This document shows, in pieces, positions 26,054 through 34,087 of a DNA stretch of 45,055 bases. Location: contig NZ_NEWD01000008.1 of assembly GCF_002234915.1 (NCBI RefSeq), positions 1-45,055 on the forward strand. Reading direction: 5' to 3'. This stretch comes from Bifidobacterium vansinderenii (GTDB taxonomy: Bacteria; Actinomycetota; Actinomycetes; Actinomycetales; Bifidobacteriaceae). Each line of letters opens with the position of its first letter. The stretch's first letter is position 1. The translations under genes were made by a program, and so were the position numbers. The notes under the pieces are model-generated. The model searched no databases. It saw nothing but the letters and a program-made list of their open reading frames with translations, and was not told where the DNA came from.

Positions 26054-26718
26054 GACTTCCTTTCATATTCCACGAAACGGTATCCGGCGATGCCGGTGTC
26101 CTTGGCAGGCTTCATCCATCCGGTTTCGCCGGCCACCTGCCACAGTCCGGCCTCCACCAGTTCGTGCAGCGGCGGGGCGAACGTGTCGGCGGGGAATTCG
26201 GCGTCGATCTCGGTGATGAACGCCTTGTCGGCGAACGGCAGGGCCTCACGGAAGATCTGCGCACCGCCGATCACCCACAGTTCGTTGCGCTCGATGCCAT
26301 CGTCCGGGATGGCTTCCTGCCGGGCCAAATCCAAGGCGTCGTCAACGGAGCTGACCACGGTGGCGCCACGCGCACGATAATGATCGTCGTGTGAGATGAC
26401 GATGTTGTCACGGTTCGGCAGCGGACGATACCGCTCCCCCAGCGACTCCCACGTACGGCGACCCATGATCACTGGATGCGAGATCGTCAGATCCTTGAAA
26501 TGCTTCATGTCTTCGGCAAGATGCCAGGGCATGGTCCCCTCGAATCCGATCGCGCCGTCGCGACCGTCCGTGCTACGGGACTGTGCCCAGATCAGATTGA
26601 CGCGGATCGGGCGCAGACCGTCGTCATGCAGGTCCTCGTTCTCCCAATCCTCATCGTAAAGCCCGGCAGAACCGGGCTTGGGTTCGTGATAGCCGCTACG
26701 GCTACTGTCATGGTCCAT
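26050..26718 (-). CDS. folA: dihydrofolate reductase
   Basis: FolA (222 residues) regenerates tetrahydrofolate from the dihydrofolate that thymidylate synthase makes. Landmarks are VNLIWAQSR, GTMPWHLAEDMKHFK (substrate loop, with acidic ligand), VIMGRRTWESL (NADPH) and ELWVIGGAQIF. About 36 extra residues rich in Asp/Glu precede the domain. They are real if the start is 26718, which has AAGGAG eight bases upstream. An internal methionine is not available before the domain. It lies 112 bases after thyA in the same direction, so a thyA-folA-phosphatase unit is likely. Confidence 0.95.
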   Translation of the reverse strand: MDHDSSRSGYHEPKPGSAGLYDEDWENEDLHDDGLRPIRVNLIWAQSRSTDGRDGAIGFEGTMPWHLAEDMKHFKDLTISHPVIMGRRTWESLGERYRPLPNRDNIVISHDDHYRARGATVVSSVDDALDLARQEAIPDDGIERNELWVIGGAQIFREALPFADKAFITEIDAEFPADTFAPPLHELVEAGLWQVAGETGWMKPAKDTGIAGYRFVEYERKS

Positions 26719-26830
26719 CGAAAAACTCCTTCATACGCAAGTGGTTTTCATCCTAACGATGCGGCCAGACGGGGCGTACAGCGACACACGAGAGGCGCAG
26801 CACGCCCCGCCGGCCGACGTCAGGGACATA

Positions 26831-27703
26831 TCAGACCGCCACGGGGGCCTTGATCGCCGGGTGATGGCGGTAGTCCACGATCTCGAAGTCGTCGAACTCG
26901 TAGTCGAAGATCGACGCGGCCTTACGGATGCGGATCTGCGGATAGGGGTACGGTTCTCGTCCCAGCTGGGTGAGCACCTGTTCGATGTGATTGTCGTACA
27001 CGTGGCAGTCGCCGCCGGTCCACACGAACTCACCCGGCTCGAGACCCGCCTGCTGGGCCATCATGAGCGTGAGCAGGGAGTACGAGGCGATGTTGAACGG
27101 CACGCCGAGGAACATGTCGCAGCTGCGCTGGTAGAGCTGGCAGGACAGGCGTCCGTCGGCCACATAGAACTGGAAGAGCGCGTGGCATGGCGGCAGAGCC
27201 ATGTTCTCCACTTCGGCCGGGTTCCATGCGGAGACGATCATGCGGCGGGAGTCGGGATGATGCTTGATGAGATCCATGACGTTGGCGATCTGGTCGATCG
27301 TGCGGTTCGGATCGTCCGGCGTGGGCGCGGGCCAGCTACGCCACTGCACGCCGTAGACCGGGCCGAGATTGCCTTCGGCGTCGGCCCACTCATCCCAGAT
27401 GTGCACGTTGTGCTCCTGCAGCCAGCGCACATTGCTGGAGCCCTTGAGGAACCACAGCAGTTCGTAGGCCACGCCCTTGAAGTACACGGTCTTGGTGGTG
27501 AGCAGCGGGAAGGCGTCCCTGAGATCGAAGCGCATCTGCCTGCCGAACAGGGAGATCGTGCCGGTTCCCGTGCGATCGGATTTGAGCGTGCCTTCGGTGA
27601 GGATGGTGCGCACCAGATCCTCGTACGGCATGGGAATGTCCGTTTCTGGACGAGCGGGGATGCGTGCGCGAATGTCATCGAGCTGTTCTTGAGTCAAAGC
27701 CAT
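26831..27703 (-). CDS. thyA: thymidylate synthase
   Basis: ThyA (290 residues) methylates dUMP to dTMP with methylene-tetrahydrofolate, producing dihydrofolate for FolA. The active-site cysteine is in [12 protein letters not shown], the dUMP arginines and [14 protein letters not shown] are present, and the C-terminus ends in the conserved hydrophobic valine (APVAV). ATG 27703 lacks a clear ribosome site but a TACACT box lies seven bases upstream (27711-27716, reverse), indicating a leaderless message. The frame remains open further, across the divergent OsmC gene, but this is not coding. Confidence 0.96.
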   Translation of the reverse strand: MALTQEQLDDIRARIPARPETDIPMPYEDLVRTILTEGTLKSDRTGTGTISLFGRQMRFDLRDAFPLLTTKTVYFKGVAYELLWFLKGSSNVRWLQEHNVHIWDEWADAEGNLGPVYGVQWRSWPAPTPDDPNRTIDQIANVMDLIKHHPDSRRMIVSAWNPAEVENMALPPCHALFQFYVADGRLSCQLYQRSCDMFLGVPFNIASYSLLTLMMAQQAGLEPGEFVWTGGDCHVYDNHIEQVLTQLGREPYPYPQIRIRKAASIFDYEFDDFEIVDYRHHPAIKAPVAV

Positions 27704-27874
27704 GGAATCCAGTGTATAAGGGGTGCCACAGAAACGTGGGATCCGCCACAATACCATCCACTGGGAGAGTATATGAGAGCGAGGGACGCCGCCGTGGATT
27801 AGATTGGACAGTGGAATGCCGGCAAGCCTGCCGGGCATGCCGGAACACAACGAATTCTTCGACAAGGAGGAATC

Positions 27875-28288
27875 ATGGGCAAGCGCATTTGGGTGGAACG
27901 GAACAAGGATGGTTCCTGGGACGCCTTCTCCGATGACGGTGCACACATCAAGTTCGGCAAGGACAAGGGTCAGTTCACCCCCGGCGACCTGATGAAGGTG
28001 GCTCTGGCCGGCTGCGCCGCGCTGAGCAGCCAGTTCGCCGTGGAAAGCGCCTGCGGCGAGGGCAAGGGCGCCAAGGTGGTTGTGGACGGCACATATGACC
28101 AGTACCACGACGCCTACATCAACTTCACCGAGCAGCTCACCGTGGACGCGGTCGATGCCGGCCTGAGCCCCGAGGATGTGGAGAAGCTCAAGGAGCGCAT
28201 CCGCCGCCACGTGGACAAGGCCTGCACCGTGAAGCACACCTACGAGCAGGACACGCCCTGCCGCATGGACATCACGGTTCGTTCGTAG
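27875..28288 (+). CDS. OsmC family protein
   Basis: This is a peroxide-type stress protein of 137 residues in the OsmC/Ohr superfamily. The N-terminal beta strands ([17 protein letters not shown]) precede [16 protein letters not shown] with the first redox cysteine; the second is in [10 protein letters not shown], near the end. Many OsmC members reduce organic hydroperoxides with these two cysteines. An ideal AAGGAGGAATC precedes ATG 27875. It stands alone, divergent from thyA, with a terminator shared with the convergent usp gene. An aerotolerance role in an anaerobe is likely but inferred. Confidence 0.88.
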   Translation: MGKRIWVERNKDGSWDAFSDDGAHIKFGKDKGQFTPGDLMKVALAGCAALSSQFAVESACGEGKGAKVVVDGTYDQYHDAYINFTEQLTVDAVDAGLSPEDVEKLKERIRRHVDKACTVKHTYEQDTPCRMDITVRS

Positions 28289-28306
28289 TCTTTTCCCTAC
28301 GACATG

Positions 28307-28337
28307 AAAAAGCTCCCTCAGATGAGGGAGCTTTTTC
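28307..28337. terminator. bidirectional terminator osmC/usp
   Basis: AAAAAGCTCCCTCA and TGAGGGAGCTTTTT form a perfect stem with A and T runs on both sides, suited to both strands. Confidence 0.92.
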
Positions 28338-28356
28338 GTAAGTGGACGTAAGAGGA

Positions 28357-29430
28357 TCAGGCCTTGTGCTCGGGGTCGATGGTGGCCTCGATGGCGTGTG
28401 CGGCCTCGGCGTCGGCGGTGGGTACGGAAACCTCCTGCACGCCGCTGATGTCGTCGAGGGACTTGGGCTTGACGTCGGCCGGCGATGCGGGCACGGTGTC
28501 GAGACGGGACTCGGCGGCCTCCACGTACTTGCGCGGCACCACGTAGACGGGGCTGACGGAGTGCTGCAGCAGACCCTGGCTGGTGGAGCCGAGGATCAGA
28601 CCGGTGAATCCGCCACGGCCGCGGGAGCCCACGACCACCACGTCGCTGTTGTGGCTGGCCTCGGTCAGCGCGGTAACGGCGGAACCCGGCACCACGGACT
28701 TGGCGATGACCAGATCCGGGAAGCGCTCCTGAATCGGGGCGATGCGCACGTCGAGATCCTCAAGATACGATTCCATGATGCTGTTCGCCTCGGCACCGCC
28801 GGAACCGCCGGATGCGAACATGCCCATGCCGCCAAAGCTCGGCACGGCGCTCATGACCGTGAGCTTGGCTCCCCACTGATGAGCGAATTCCGCGGCGATG
28901 TCGAGCGCCTTGAGACCCCACTTGGACTCGTCGGAGCCCACGACCACCGACGTGATGGTGTTGTTGAGGTGCATGAGGTTGCCGTCATCGTCGGTGTAGG
29001 GCACGACCACGATCGGGCAGTACGCGTAGGCCGGCAGGCTGGAGCTGGTAGTGCCCAGCAGACGTTCCGCAAGGCCTCCCTTGCCGCGGTTGCCGATGAC
29101 GATGAGGTTGTAGTTGCGGGAGAGCTCCACGAACACCGAGCTCGGATCGCCGGTGACGATCAGCGTGGCGGCCTCCACACCCTGCTCGTCGGCGATGGCC
29201 TTGGCCTTGGACAGGATTTCCTGGGCGTCGGTGTGTGCAACGTTGTCGTCGCCCATGGCGGTGTAGGTGGCGTCGAAGGAGACCGCTGCATAGCTCGGCA
29301 GTGAGTATGCGCAGACGATCTGCAGTGTCAGGCCGGCGTGCTTGGCGTAGTTCGCAGCCCACCACGTGGCCTTGTAGCTGGCATCCGAACCGTCCACACC
29401 TACAAGGATGGCCTTTTCGTTGACAGTCAT
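28357..29430 (-). CDS. tandem universal stress protein
   Basis: This 357-residue protein has two UspA domains (about 5-150 and 160-305) and an acidic C-terminal tail (about 310-357). Each domain keeps the ATP-binding G-x2-G-x9-G-S/T motif: [15 protein letters not shown] and [15 protein letters not shown]. It is thus an ATP-binding member, of the kind that controls dormancy or stress survival in actinobacteria, though its partner is unknown. GGGGAGG precedes ATG 29430. The 5' region (29431-29704, no gene seen) holds an inverted repeat ACCATGC-n6-GCATGGT at 29460-29479. Confidence 0.92.
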   Translation of the reverse strand: MTVNEKAILVGVDGSDASYKATWWAANYAKHAGLTLQIVCAYSLPSYAAVSFDATYTAMGDDNVAHTDAQEILSKAKAIADEQGVEAATLIVTGDPSSVFVELSRNYNLIVIGNRGKGGLAERLLGTTSSSLPAYAYCPIVVVPYTDDDGNLMHLNNTITSVVVGSDESKWGLKALDIAAEFAHQWGAKLTVMSAVPSFGGMGMFASGGSGGAEANSIMESYLEDLDVRIAPIQERFPDLVIAKSVVPGSAVTALTEASHNSDVVVVGSRGRGGFTGLILGSTSQGLLQHSVSPVYVVPRKYVEAAESRLDTVPASPADVKPKSLDDISGVQEVSVPTADAEAAHAIEATIDPEHKA

Positions 29431-29459
29431 GATGTACCTCCCCTTGTGTTCTGGGAAAG

Positions 29460-29479
29460 ACCATGCGTCTGTGCATGGT
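29460..29479 (-). promoter_or_regulatory. inverted repeat in usp leader
   Basis: ACCATGC-n6-GCATGGT is a perfect 7-base dyad about 30 bases before the usp start, either an operator or a short leader hairpin. TATCCT on the minus strand just upstream is a possible -10 box. Confidence 0.35.
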
Positions 29480-29608
29480 TCCTACTTGTAAGGATAGCGT
29501 CTGAAACCACGAAACGCCGGTAAGTGCCGACAGTGAACATGCTTGGCAGGGCTTGGTTCGCTTCGCTGTGAACGATCGTCTTTTGGCGGATTTTCAACCG
29601 AATACGAC

Positions 29609-29641
29609 AATGCCCGCACCGGAAAATCCGATGCGGGCATT
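29609..29641. other. hairpin downstream of NlpC/P60 gene
   Basis: AATGCCCGCA and TGCGGGCATT pair around a 13-base loop with CCGG/CCG inside. It follows the stop by about 60 bases but has no U tract, so termination is not certain. Confidence 0.45.
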
Positions 29642-29704
29642 GCCTGGTGGCGCGTGTCTCCGATGTCACCGGGCGACTTGCACGATGACGTTCCGCGATG
29701 ACGA

Positions 29705-30466
29705 TTACAGGATGCGGTAGTACTCGAAGGTGGCGTAGGACGCCGAGCTGACGATGGTGCCGGTACTCGGAGTGGAGGCGTGGACCATCTGTCCGCCACC
29801 GATGTAGATGCCCACATGACCGGACTTCCACATCAGATCACCGGGTTCGGGATTGGTGACCCTGACGCCGTGTGCCACGGCGTAGGCACGCTGGTCGGCA
29901 TCGGTGCGTCCGATCTCCAGACCGAACTGGCGGTAGACGTACGAGGTGAAGCCGGAGCAGTCCCAGCCGGACGGCGTGGTACCGCCGTAGACATAGGGAA
30001 CGCCCTGGAACTGGAGGGCGTATGAGACGACCGCGGCGCCCGATGTGCTGGTGGGTGCGCTGACGGCCGCGGACGATGATGAAGAAGAGGATGAGGAGTC
30101 ACCGGATGCACCAGCAGCCGTCGATTCGCGTTCGGTGGAGCGGCTGGCGGCCTGCTCACGTTCCTGCTGGGCCTGAGCTTCGGCCTCGGCCTGGGCCTTG
30201 GCGTCCTTTTCCGCCTGGGACTCGGTCTGGGGAACCTCCAGATTCTCCACGCCGCCCCAGTTGGAGGCGTGATCGACGGATGTGGATGCCGATTCCTTGA
30301 GCAGCGATGCGTAGCGGGACTGCTGGCCCTTGAACGAACGGGACGACGTCACGACGCCGGTATCGGCGGCACTGGCCGCCGGAGCGAGGAACGCGGACAT
30401 GGAGACCACCGCAAGAGCGGATACAAGAGAAGAGACGAACCTTACACCAATACGAGTTTTCATCAT
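29705..30466 (-). CDS. secreted NlpC/P60 peptidoglycan hydrolase
   Basis: This exported protein of 253 residues has a signal peptide ending near APAASA (about 32). A motif AADTGVVTSSRSFKGQQSR follows, then a Gln/Glu/Ala-rich region and a Ser-rich linker. The C-terminal NlpC/P60 domain (about 145-253) has cysteine in WDCSGFTSYVYRQFG and histidine in SGHVGIYIGGG, the usual pair of a cell-wall endopeptidase. It has the same design as the next gene upstream. Start: ATGATG at 30466 without a strong ribosome site, with a TATAGT box nine bases upstream. Likely role: cell separation or remodelling. Confidence 0.93.
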   Translation of the reverse strand: MMKTRIGVRFVSSLVSALAVVSMSAFLAPAASAADTGVVTSSRSFKGQQSRYASLLKESASTSVDHASNWGGVENLEVPQTESQAEKDAKAQAEAEAQAQQEREQAASRSTERESTAAGASGDSSSSSSSSSAAVSAPTSTSGAAVVSYALQFQGVPYVYGGTTPSGWDCSGFTSYVYRQFGLEIGRTDADQRAYAVAHGVRVTNPEPGDLMWKSGHVGIYIGGGQMVHASTPSTGTIVSSASYATFEYYRIL

Positions 30467-30520
30467 CAGGACATGACTATACCAAGCACCGGCGAACGCC
30501 CGAAAGCCCCCGTAACGAAA

Positions 30521-30543
30521 AAGCGCCCCGAAACGGGGCGCTT
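30521..30543 (-). terminator. terminator of second NlpC/P60 gene
   Basis: AAGCGCCCCG-aaa-CGGGGCGCTT has a run of T on the minus strand (TTTTTCG), lying between the two hydrolase genes. The downstream copy must therefore have its own promoter or depend on read-through. Confidence 0.88.
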
Positions 30544-30584
30544 GTACACGTAAATCAGCGGTCGGACCTTGCCGACCGGATCGG

Positions 30585-31394
30585 TCAGAGGACTCGACGG
30601 ATCGAGTAGCCGCCGGTGAAGGCGACGTTGACCGGTGTGACGGCGGTGCCGACGCGGCTGTTCAGGGAGTTGACCACCTTGCCGTCGCCGATGTAGATGC
30701 CGGCATGCGCGCTGTTGGCGATGATGTCGCCGGGCTGGGCCTGATCGAGGCTGGCCACCGCGGTGCCGACCGTGGCCTGAGCTCCGGAGGTGCGAGGCAG
30801 GCTGACGCCGACCTGGGAGTAGACGTACTGCACGAAGCAGGAGCAATCCCACTGGCGGGCGGAGACGTTGCAGCCGCCATAGGTGGCGTTGCCGACGAAC
30901 TGCATGGCGAAGCTGATCACAGCGGAGGCGCTGGTGCCGTTCACCGGGGTCACCGTAGCGGCACTGGACGAGCTCGCGGACGAGGAGGAAGACGATGAAG
31001 ACGACGTTCCGGCCGTGGTACCGGTCTGGGACGTACGATCCGTGGAACGGCTGGCGGACTGGGCCTGTGCCTGAGCACGGGCGGCGGCCTCAGCCTGCGC
31101 CTGGGCCTGAGCGGCGGCTGCCGCGGCTGCGGCCTCGGCGTCCTTCTCGGCCTGGGACTTGGTCTGGGGAACATCAAGCGATTCGATGCCGCCGTAGCTG
31201 GAATCGGAATCCACGCTGGTGGAGGTGGACTCCTTCAGCAGGGCGGACGTACGGGACTGCTGGCCCTTAAACGAACGGGATGACGTCACAACGCCAGTAT
31301 CGGCGGCGCTGGCCGCCGGAGCGACGAAGGCGGACATGGATACGACCGCAAGCGTCGCGGCAAGAATGGAAATGGATTTACGTGCTTTCATCAT
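30585..31394 (-). CDS. secreted NlpC/P60 hydrolase, paralogue
   Basis: This 269-residue exported protein has a signal peptide (about 1-31) and shares the TGVVTSSRSFKGQQSR N-terminal module and the GGIE/VPQTKSQAEKDA stretch with the neighbour at 29705. A long Ala/Gln region (about 85-115) and Ser stretch follow. The C-terminal NlpC/P60 domain differs: it reads WDCSCFVQYV, not DCSGF, and HAGIYIGDGKVVN. The cysteine and histidine are kept, so it is likely active, with altered specificity. The N-terminal module seems to be under stronger constraint than the catalytic end. AGGTA precedes ATGATG. Confidence 0.92.
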   Translation of the reverse strand: MMKARKSISILAATLAVVSMSAFVAPAASAADTGVVTSSRSFKGQQSRTSALLKESTSTSVDSDSSYGGIESLDVPQTKSQAEKDAEAAAAAAAAQAQAQAEAAARAQAQAQSASRSTDRTSQTGTTAGTSSSSSSSSSASSSSAATVTPVNGTSASAVISFAMQFVGNATYGGCNVSARQWDCSCFVQYVYSQVGVSLPRTSGAQATVGTAVASLDQAQPGDIIANSAHAGIYIGDGKVVNSLNSRVGTAVTPVNVAFTGGYSIRRVL

Positions 31395-31539
31395 TACCTC
31401 ACTACCCTAACACTATGCGCCGAAAACGCTCAGAACGTTAACAGCGAGGAACAATATCGAACATTATCGTTCATATCGCACGACAACGTTCGACCGTCAC
31501 ACGATGGCGACGTCAACAAGAACAACAATCCAGTACGGA

Positions 31540-32508
31540 TCAGTAGTGGATGTACTGGAAATCATGCACGTTGGAGAACGTGCGGGACATGGTCTGGCCG
31601 TTCAGCGACGCACCGCACTCGGACGTGACTACCGAACCGTCGGGATTGATCGACTCGACGATGGCCACATGACCGTAGACGGCGCTGGCGCCTTCCTGGC
31701 CACGCTGGAATACCATGATGTCACCCACGCGCGGGGTGTTGTCCACCCAGTAGCCGAGGGCGCGGGCGGAATCAGCCCACTGTGCGCCGTTGCCGAAATA
31801 GGAGCCGACGGGCAGACCGAGCTGCTGGCGTCGTACGTAGGCCCACCACGTGCACTGGGAGAACGAATAGGCGTTGCCGGTGTCGCCCGTGTCGTGGTTC
31901 GGGTTGAAGTCGGCGGGCAGATCGGCCGCATCGCGGTCCATGAGCTTGGCGACTTCGGGGTTGTTGGCCAGGGACTTCGACATCTGCGAGGCGTCGAGCG
32001 CATCGGATTCGGACGACAGGCTCCATGCGGCGGAGTCGTCGGCGCTCACTCGGGCCTCGGAACGGGAGACCGTGGCGGAGGACACGTCGGCGTTGGTGTC
32101 ACGCAACGTCGCCGTGGAGGACGAGGATTCAGAGGACTGCACCGTCGCGACGGAGGCGTCGGTGGTGTCGGTCACCAGAGAGGAGACCGCATCGGAAGCC
32201 GACGGAAGTCCCGCGGAGGACGCCGTGGATGCATAGGCGAAGCTGCTGGCGGTGGCCGCAAGCAGGGCGAACGCCGAAGCGCTCAGGAACTGCTTCTTGT
32301 GCGCCTTCTGACGAGCCGCCTGACGAATGGCCCTGCGAGTGGTGGGTGCACCCTCGTTGAGGATCTTGGCGACTTCGGGAACCACGGCAAGGGGTGAATT
32401 CGCATACACCACGGCCGAGGTATGCGCAGCCCGACCGGGACGGGCAGGCCTATACACACTTGCCGAACCGGTGCTCTGGGCATTGGCCTTATGAGCCGCA
32501 TGTCTCAT
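31540..32508 (-). CDS. CHAP-domain secreted amidase/peptidase
   Basis: This 322-residue protein ends in a CHAP domain (about 210-322): SFSQCTWWAYVRRQQLG holds the cysteine, GHVAIVESINPDGSVVTSE the histidine and acidic residue. Before it lies a Ser/Ala-rich region. The signal-type helix (FLSASAFALLAATASSFAYA) is preceded by about 75 Arg/Ala-rich residues, an unusually long N-region; no internal methionine gives a shorter form, and the start has an AAGGAG site. It is probably a murein hydrolase acting together with the two NlpC/P60 proteins. A palindromic site (32528-32543) is just upstream. Confidence 0.92.
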   Translation of the reverse strand: MRHAAHKANAQSTGSASVYRPARPGRAAHTSAVVYANSPLAVVPEVAKILNEGAPTTRRAIRQAARQKAHKKQFLSASAFALLAATASSFAYASTASSAGLPSASDAVSSLVTDTTDASVATVQSSESSSSTATLRDTNADVSSATVSRSEARVSADDSAAWSLSSESDALDASQMSKSLANNPEVAKLMDRDAADLPADFNPNHDTGDTGNAYSFSQCTWWAYVRRQQLGLPVGSYFGNGAQWADSARALGYWVDNTPRVGDIMVFQRGQEGASAVYGHVAIVESINPDGSVVTSECGASLNGQTMSRTFSNVHDFQYIHY

Positions 32509-32521
32509 TGCAAATCACTCC

Positions 32522-32557
32522 TTGGATAACTTTGTCCAAAGTTGGATACTAACCGGT
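32522..32557 (-). promoter_or_regulatory. palindromic operator candidate upstream of CHAP gene
   Basis: AACTTTG-tc-CAAAGTT (32528-32543) is a near-perfect 16-base dyad flanked by direct TTGGAT copies 20 bases apart, with AACCGGTT at 32550-32557. It sits 20 bases before the CHAP start, where a repressor would block the leader. Confidence 0.45.
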
Positions 32558-32615
32558 TCAAGTGACGGATACAAATCGAACCTACCGATCGGAAAGGTCA
32601 AACGTTTGATGTGCT

Positions 32616-32816
32616 TGACATTCACAGTATTTTCTGATAAAGGAACGGCTTCACATTGCAATCACTCAGAGAAATCACTGTAAGATCAAAGGTTTTACCG
32701 TGCAACATCGAGCCATATTGCCAGTTGAAAGTCCATCATTCCATCGGATGATTTCCATGAATCCCGAGGAAATGCGCACTATGAACCAAAATGTCCACAT
32801 TCTCACATTATGAGAA
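32616..32816 (+). promoter_or_regulatory. serC upstream region with dyad
   Basis: The 337-base gap 32509-32845 has no gene. It has TTGACA (32616) 17 bases ahead of TAAAGG, and a perfect dyad TTCTCA-n5-TGAGAA at 32800-32816, which would overlap the -35 region of the TACGCT start-site promoter of serC. Confidence 0.35.
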
Positions 32817-32845
32817 AATATGGTGGTCTGGGTACGCTGGGCCCC

Positions 32846-33991
32846 ATGATCGATGCCGTGAAAATTCCCATGTCCATGCTGCCCGAAGACGGCCGGTTCG
32901 GCTGCGGCCCCAGCAAAATCCGCCACAAGCAGGTCAAGGCACTCACCGAAGCCGGCTACAACCTGCTTGGCACCTCACACCGTCAGGCGCCCGTCAAGCA
33001 CGTGGTCGCATCCATCCGCGAAGGACTGGCCGACTACTTCTCCATCCCCGACGGCTGGCAGGTGGCCCTCGGCAACGGCGGCGCCAGCGCCTTCTGGGAG
33101 ATGGCCTGCGCCTCGCTGATCTCCCGCCGGGCCGCATTCGGCGTCTACGGCTCGTTCAGCGGCAAGTTCGCCACCAGCGCCGCCAAGGCCCCCTTCCTCG
33201 AGGAACCCGTAGTATATAAGGCCGAATACGGCTCCTGCGCCATCCCGCAATACACCGACGACGTGGACGCCTACTGCTGGGCGCAGAACGAGACGTCCAC
33301 CGGAGTGATGGCCCCTGTCCAGCGCGTGCCCGGCAGCGTCGAACAGGGTGCGCTCACCCTCATCGACGCCACCAGTGGTGCCGGCGGCCTGCCCATCGAC
33401 ATCAGCCAGACCGACGCCTACTACTTCTCCCCGCAGAAGGTGTTCGGATCCGACGGCGGCCTGTGGTTCGCCATCCTCTCCCCCGACGCCGTCAAGCGCG
33501 CCGAGGACGTGGAGAAAAGTGCCGAGCTCGATGGCGCACGTCGCTGGGTGCCCCCGTTCCTTTCTCTCACGCAGGCACTCGCCAACTCCCGCAAGGACCA
33601 GACGCTCAACACCCCGGCCATCGGCACTCTGGTGCTCATGGACGAGCAGGTGCGCTGGCTCAACGAGCACGGCGGACTGGAATGGGCACAGGCCCGTTGC
33701 GCCAAGTCGGCGAACATCCTGTACACATGGGCGGAGAAGTCCGACTACGCGACCCCGTTCGTCACTGACGCCTCGTTGCGCTCCAACGTCGTGGTGACCA
33801 TCGATCTGGACGACTCGATCAAGGCGTCCGCCGTGGTGTCGGCACTGCGAGACAACGGCATCGTGGACACCTCCGGATACCGCAAGCTGGGCCGCAACCA
33901 GCTGCGCATCGGCGTGTTCCCGTCCGTCAAGCCCAGCGACGTGGAGGCACTCACCTACTGCATCGACTACGTGGTGGAGCATCTGCAGTAA
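32846..33991 (+). CDS. serC: phosphoserine aminotransferase
   Basis: SerC (381 residues) moves the amino group from glutamate onto 3-phosphohydroxypyruvate, the second step of serine synthesis, with PLP. The start LPEDGRFGCGPSKIR, the NETSTGV and the PLP-lysine region DAYYFSPQKVFGSDGG are the actinobacterial SerC pattern. ATG 32846 is preceded by a TACGCT box at exactly seven bases and no ribosome site, so the transcript is probably leaderless. An earlier ATG at 32810 would put the promoter in the gene. It stands alone. Confidence 0.95.
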   Translation: MIDAVKIPMSMLPEDGRFGCGPSKIRHKQVKALTEAGYNLLGTSHRQAPVKHVVASIREGLADYFSIPDGWQVALGNGGASAFWEMACASLISRRAAFGVYGSFSGKFATSAAKAPFLEEPVVYKAEYGSCAIPQYTDDVDAYCWAQNETSTGVMAPVQRVPGSVEQGALTLIDATSGAGGLPIDISQTDAYYFSPQKVFGSDGGLWFAILSPDAVKRAEDVEKSAELDGARRWVPPFLSLTQALANSRKDQTLNTPAIGTLVLMDEQVRWLNEHGGLEWAQARCAKSANILYTWAEKSDYATPFVTDASLRSNVVVTIDLDDSIKASAVVSALRDNGIVDTSGYRKLGRNQLRIGVFPSVKPSDVEALTYCIDYVVEHLQ

Positions 33992-34039
33992 CGGCGACGA
34001 TATGCGCAATATACTAGGAGTGCGATAGGAATACGAGAC

Positions 34040-34057
34040 GATCCGTCCTCACGGATC
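34040..34057. terminator. hairpin between serC and manA
   Basis: GATCCGT-cctc-ACGGATC is a perfect stem with four-base loop, between convergent genes. No U run is seen. Confidence 0.5.
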
Positions 34058-34087
34058 GGGAAATTTCGTACGGATCCACACTCCGAT

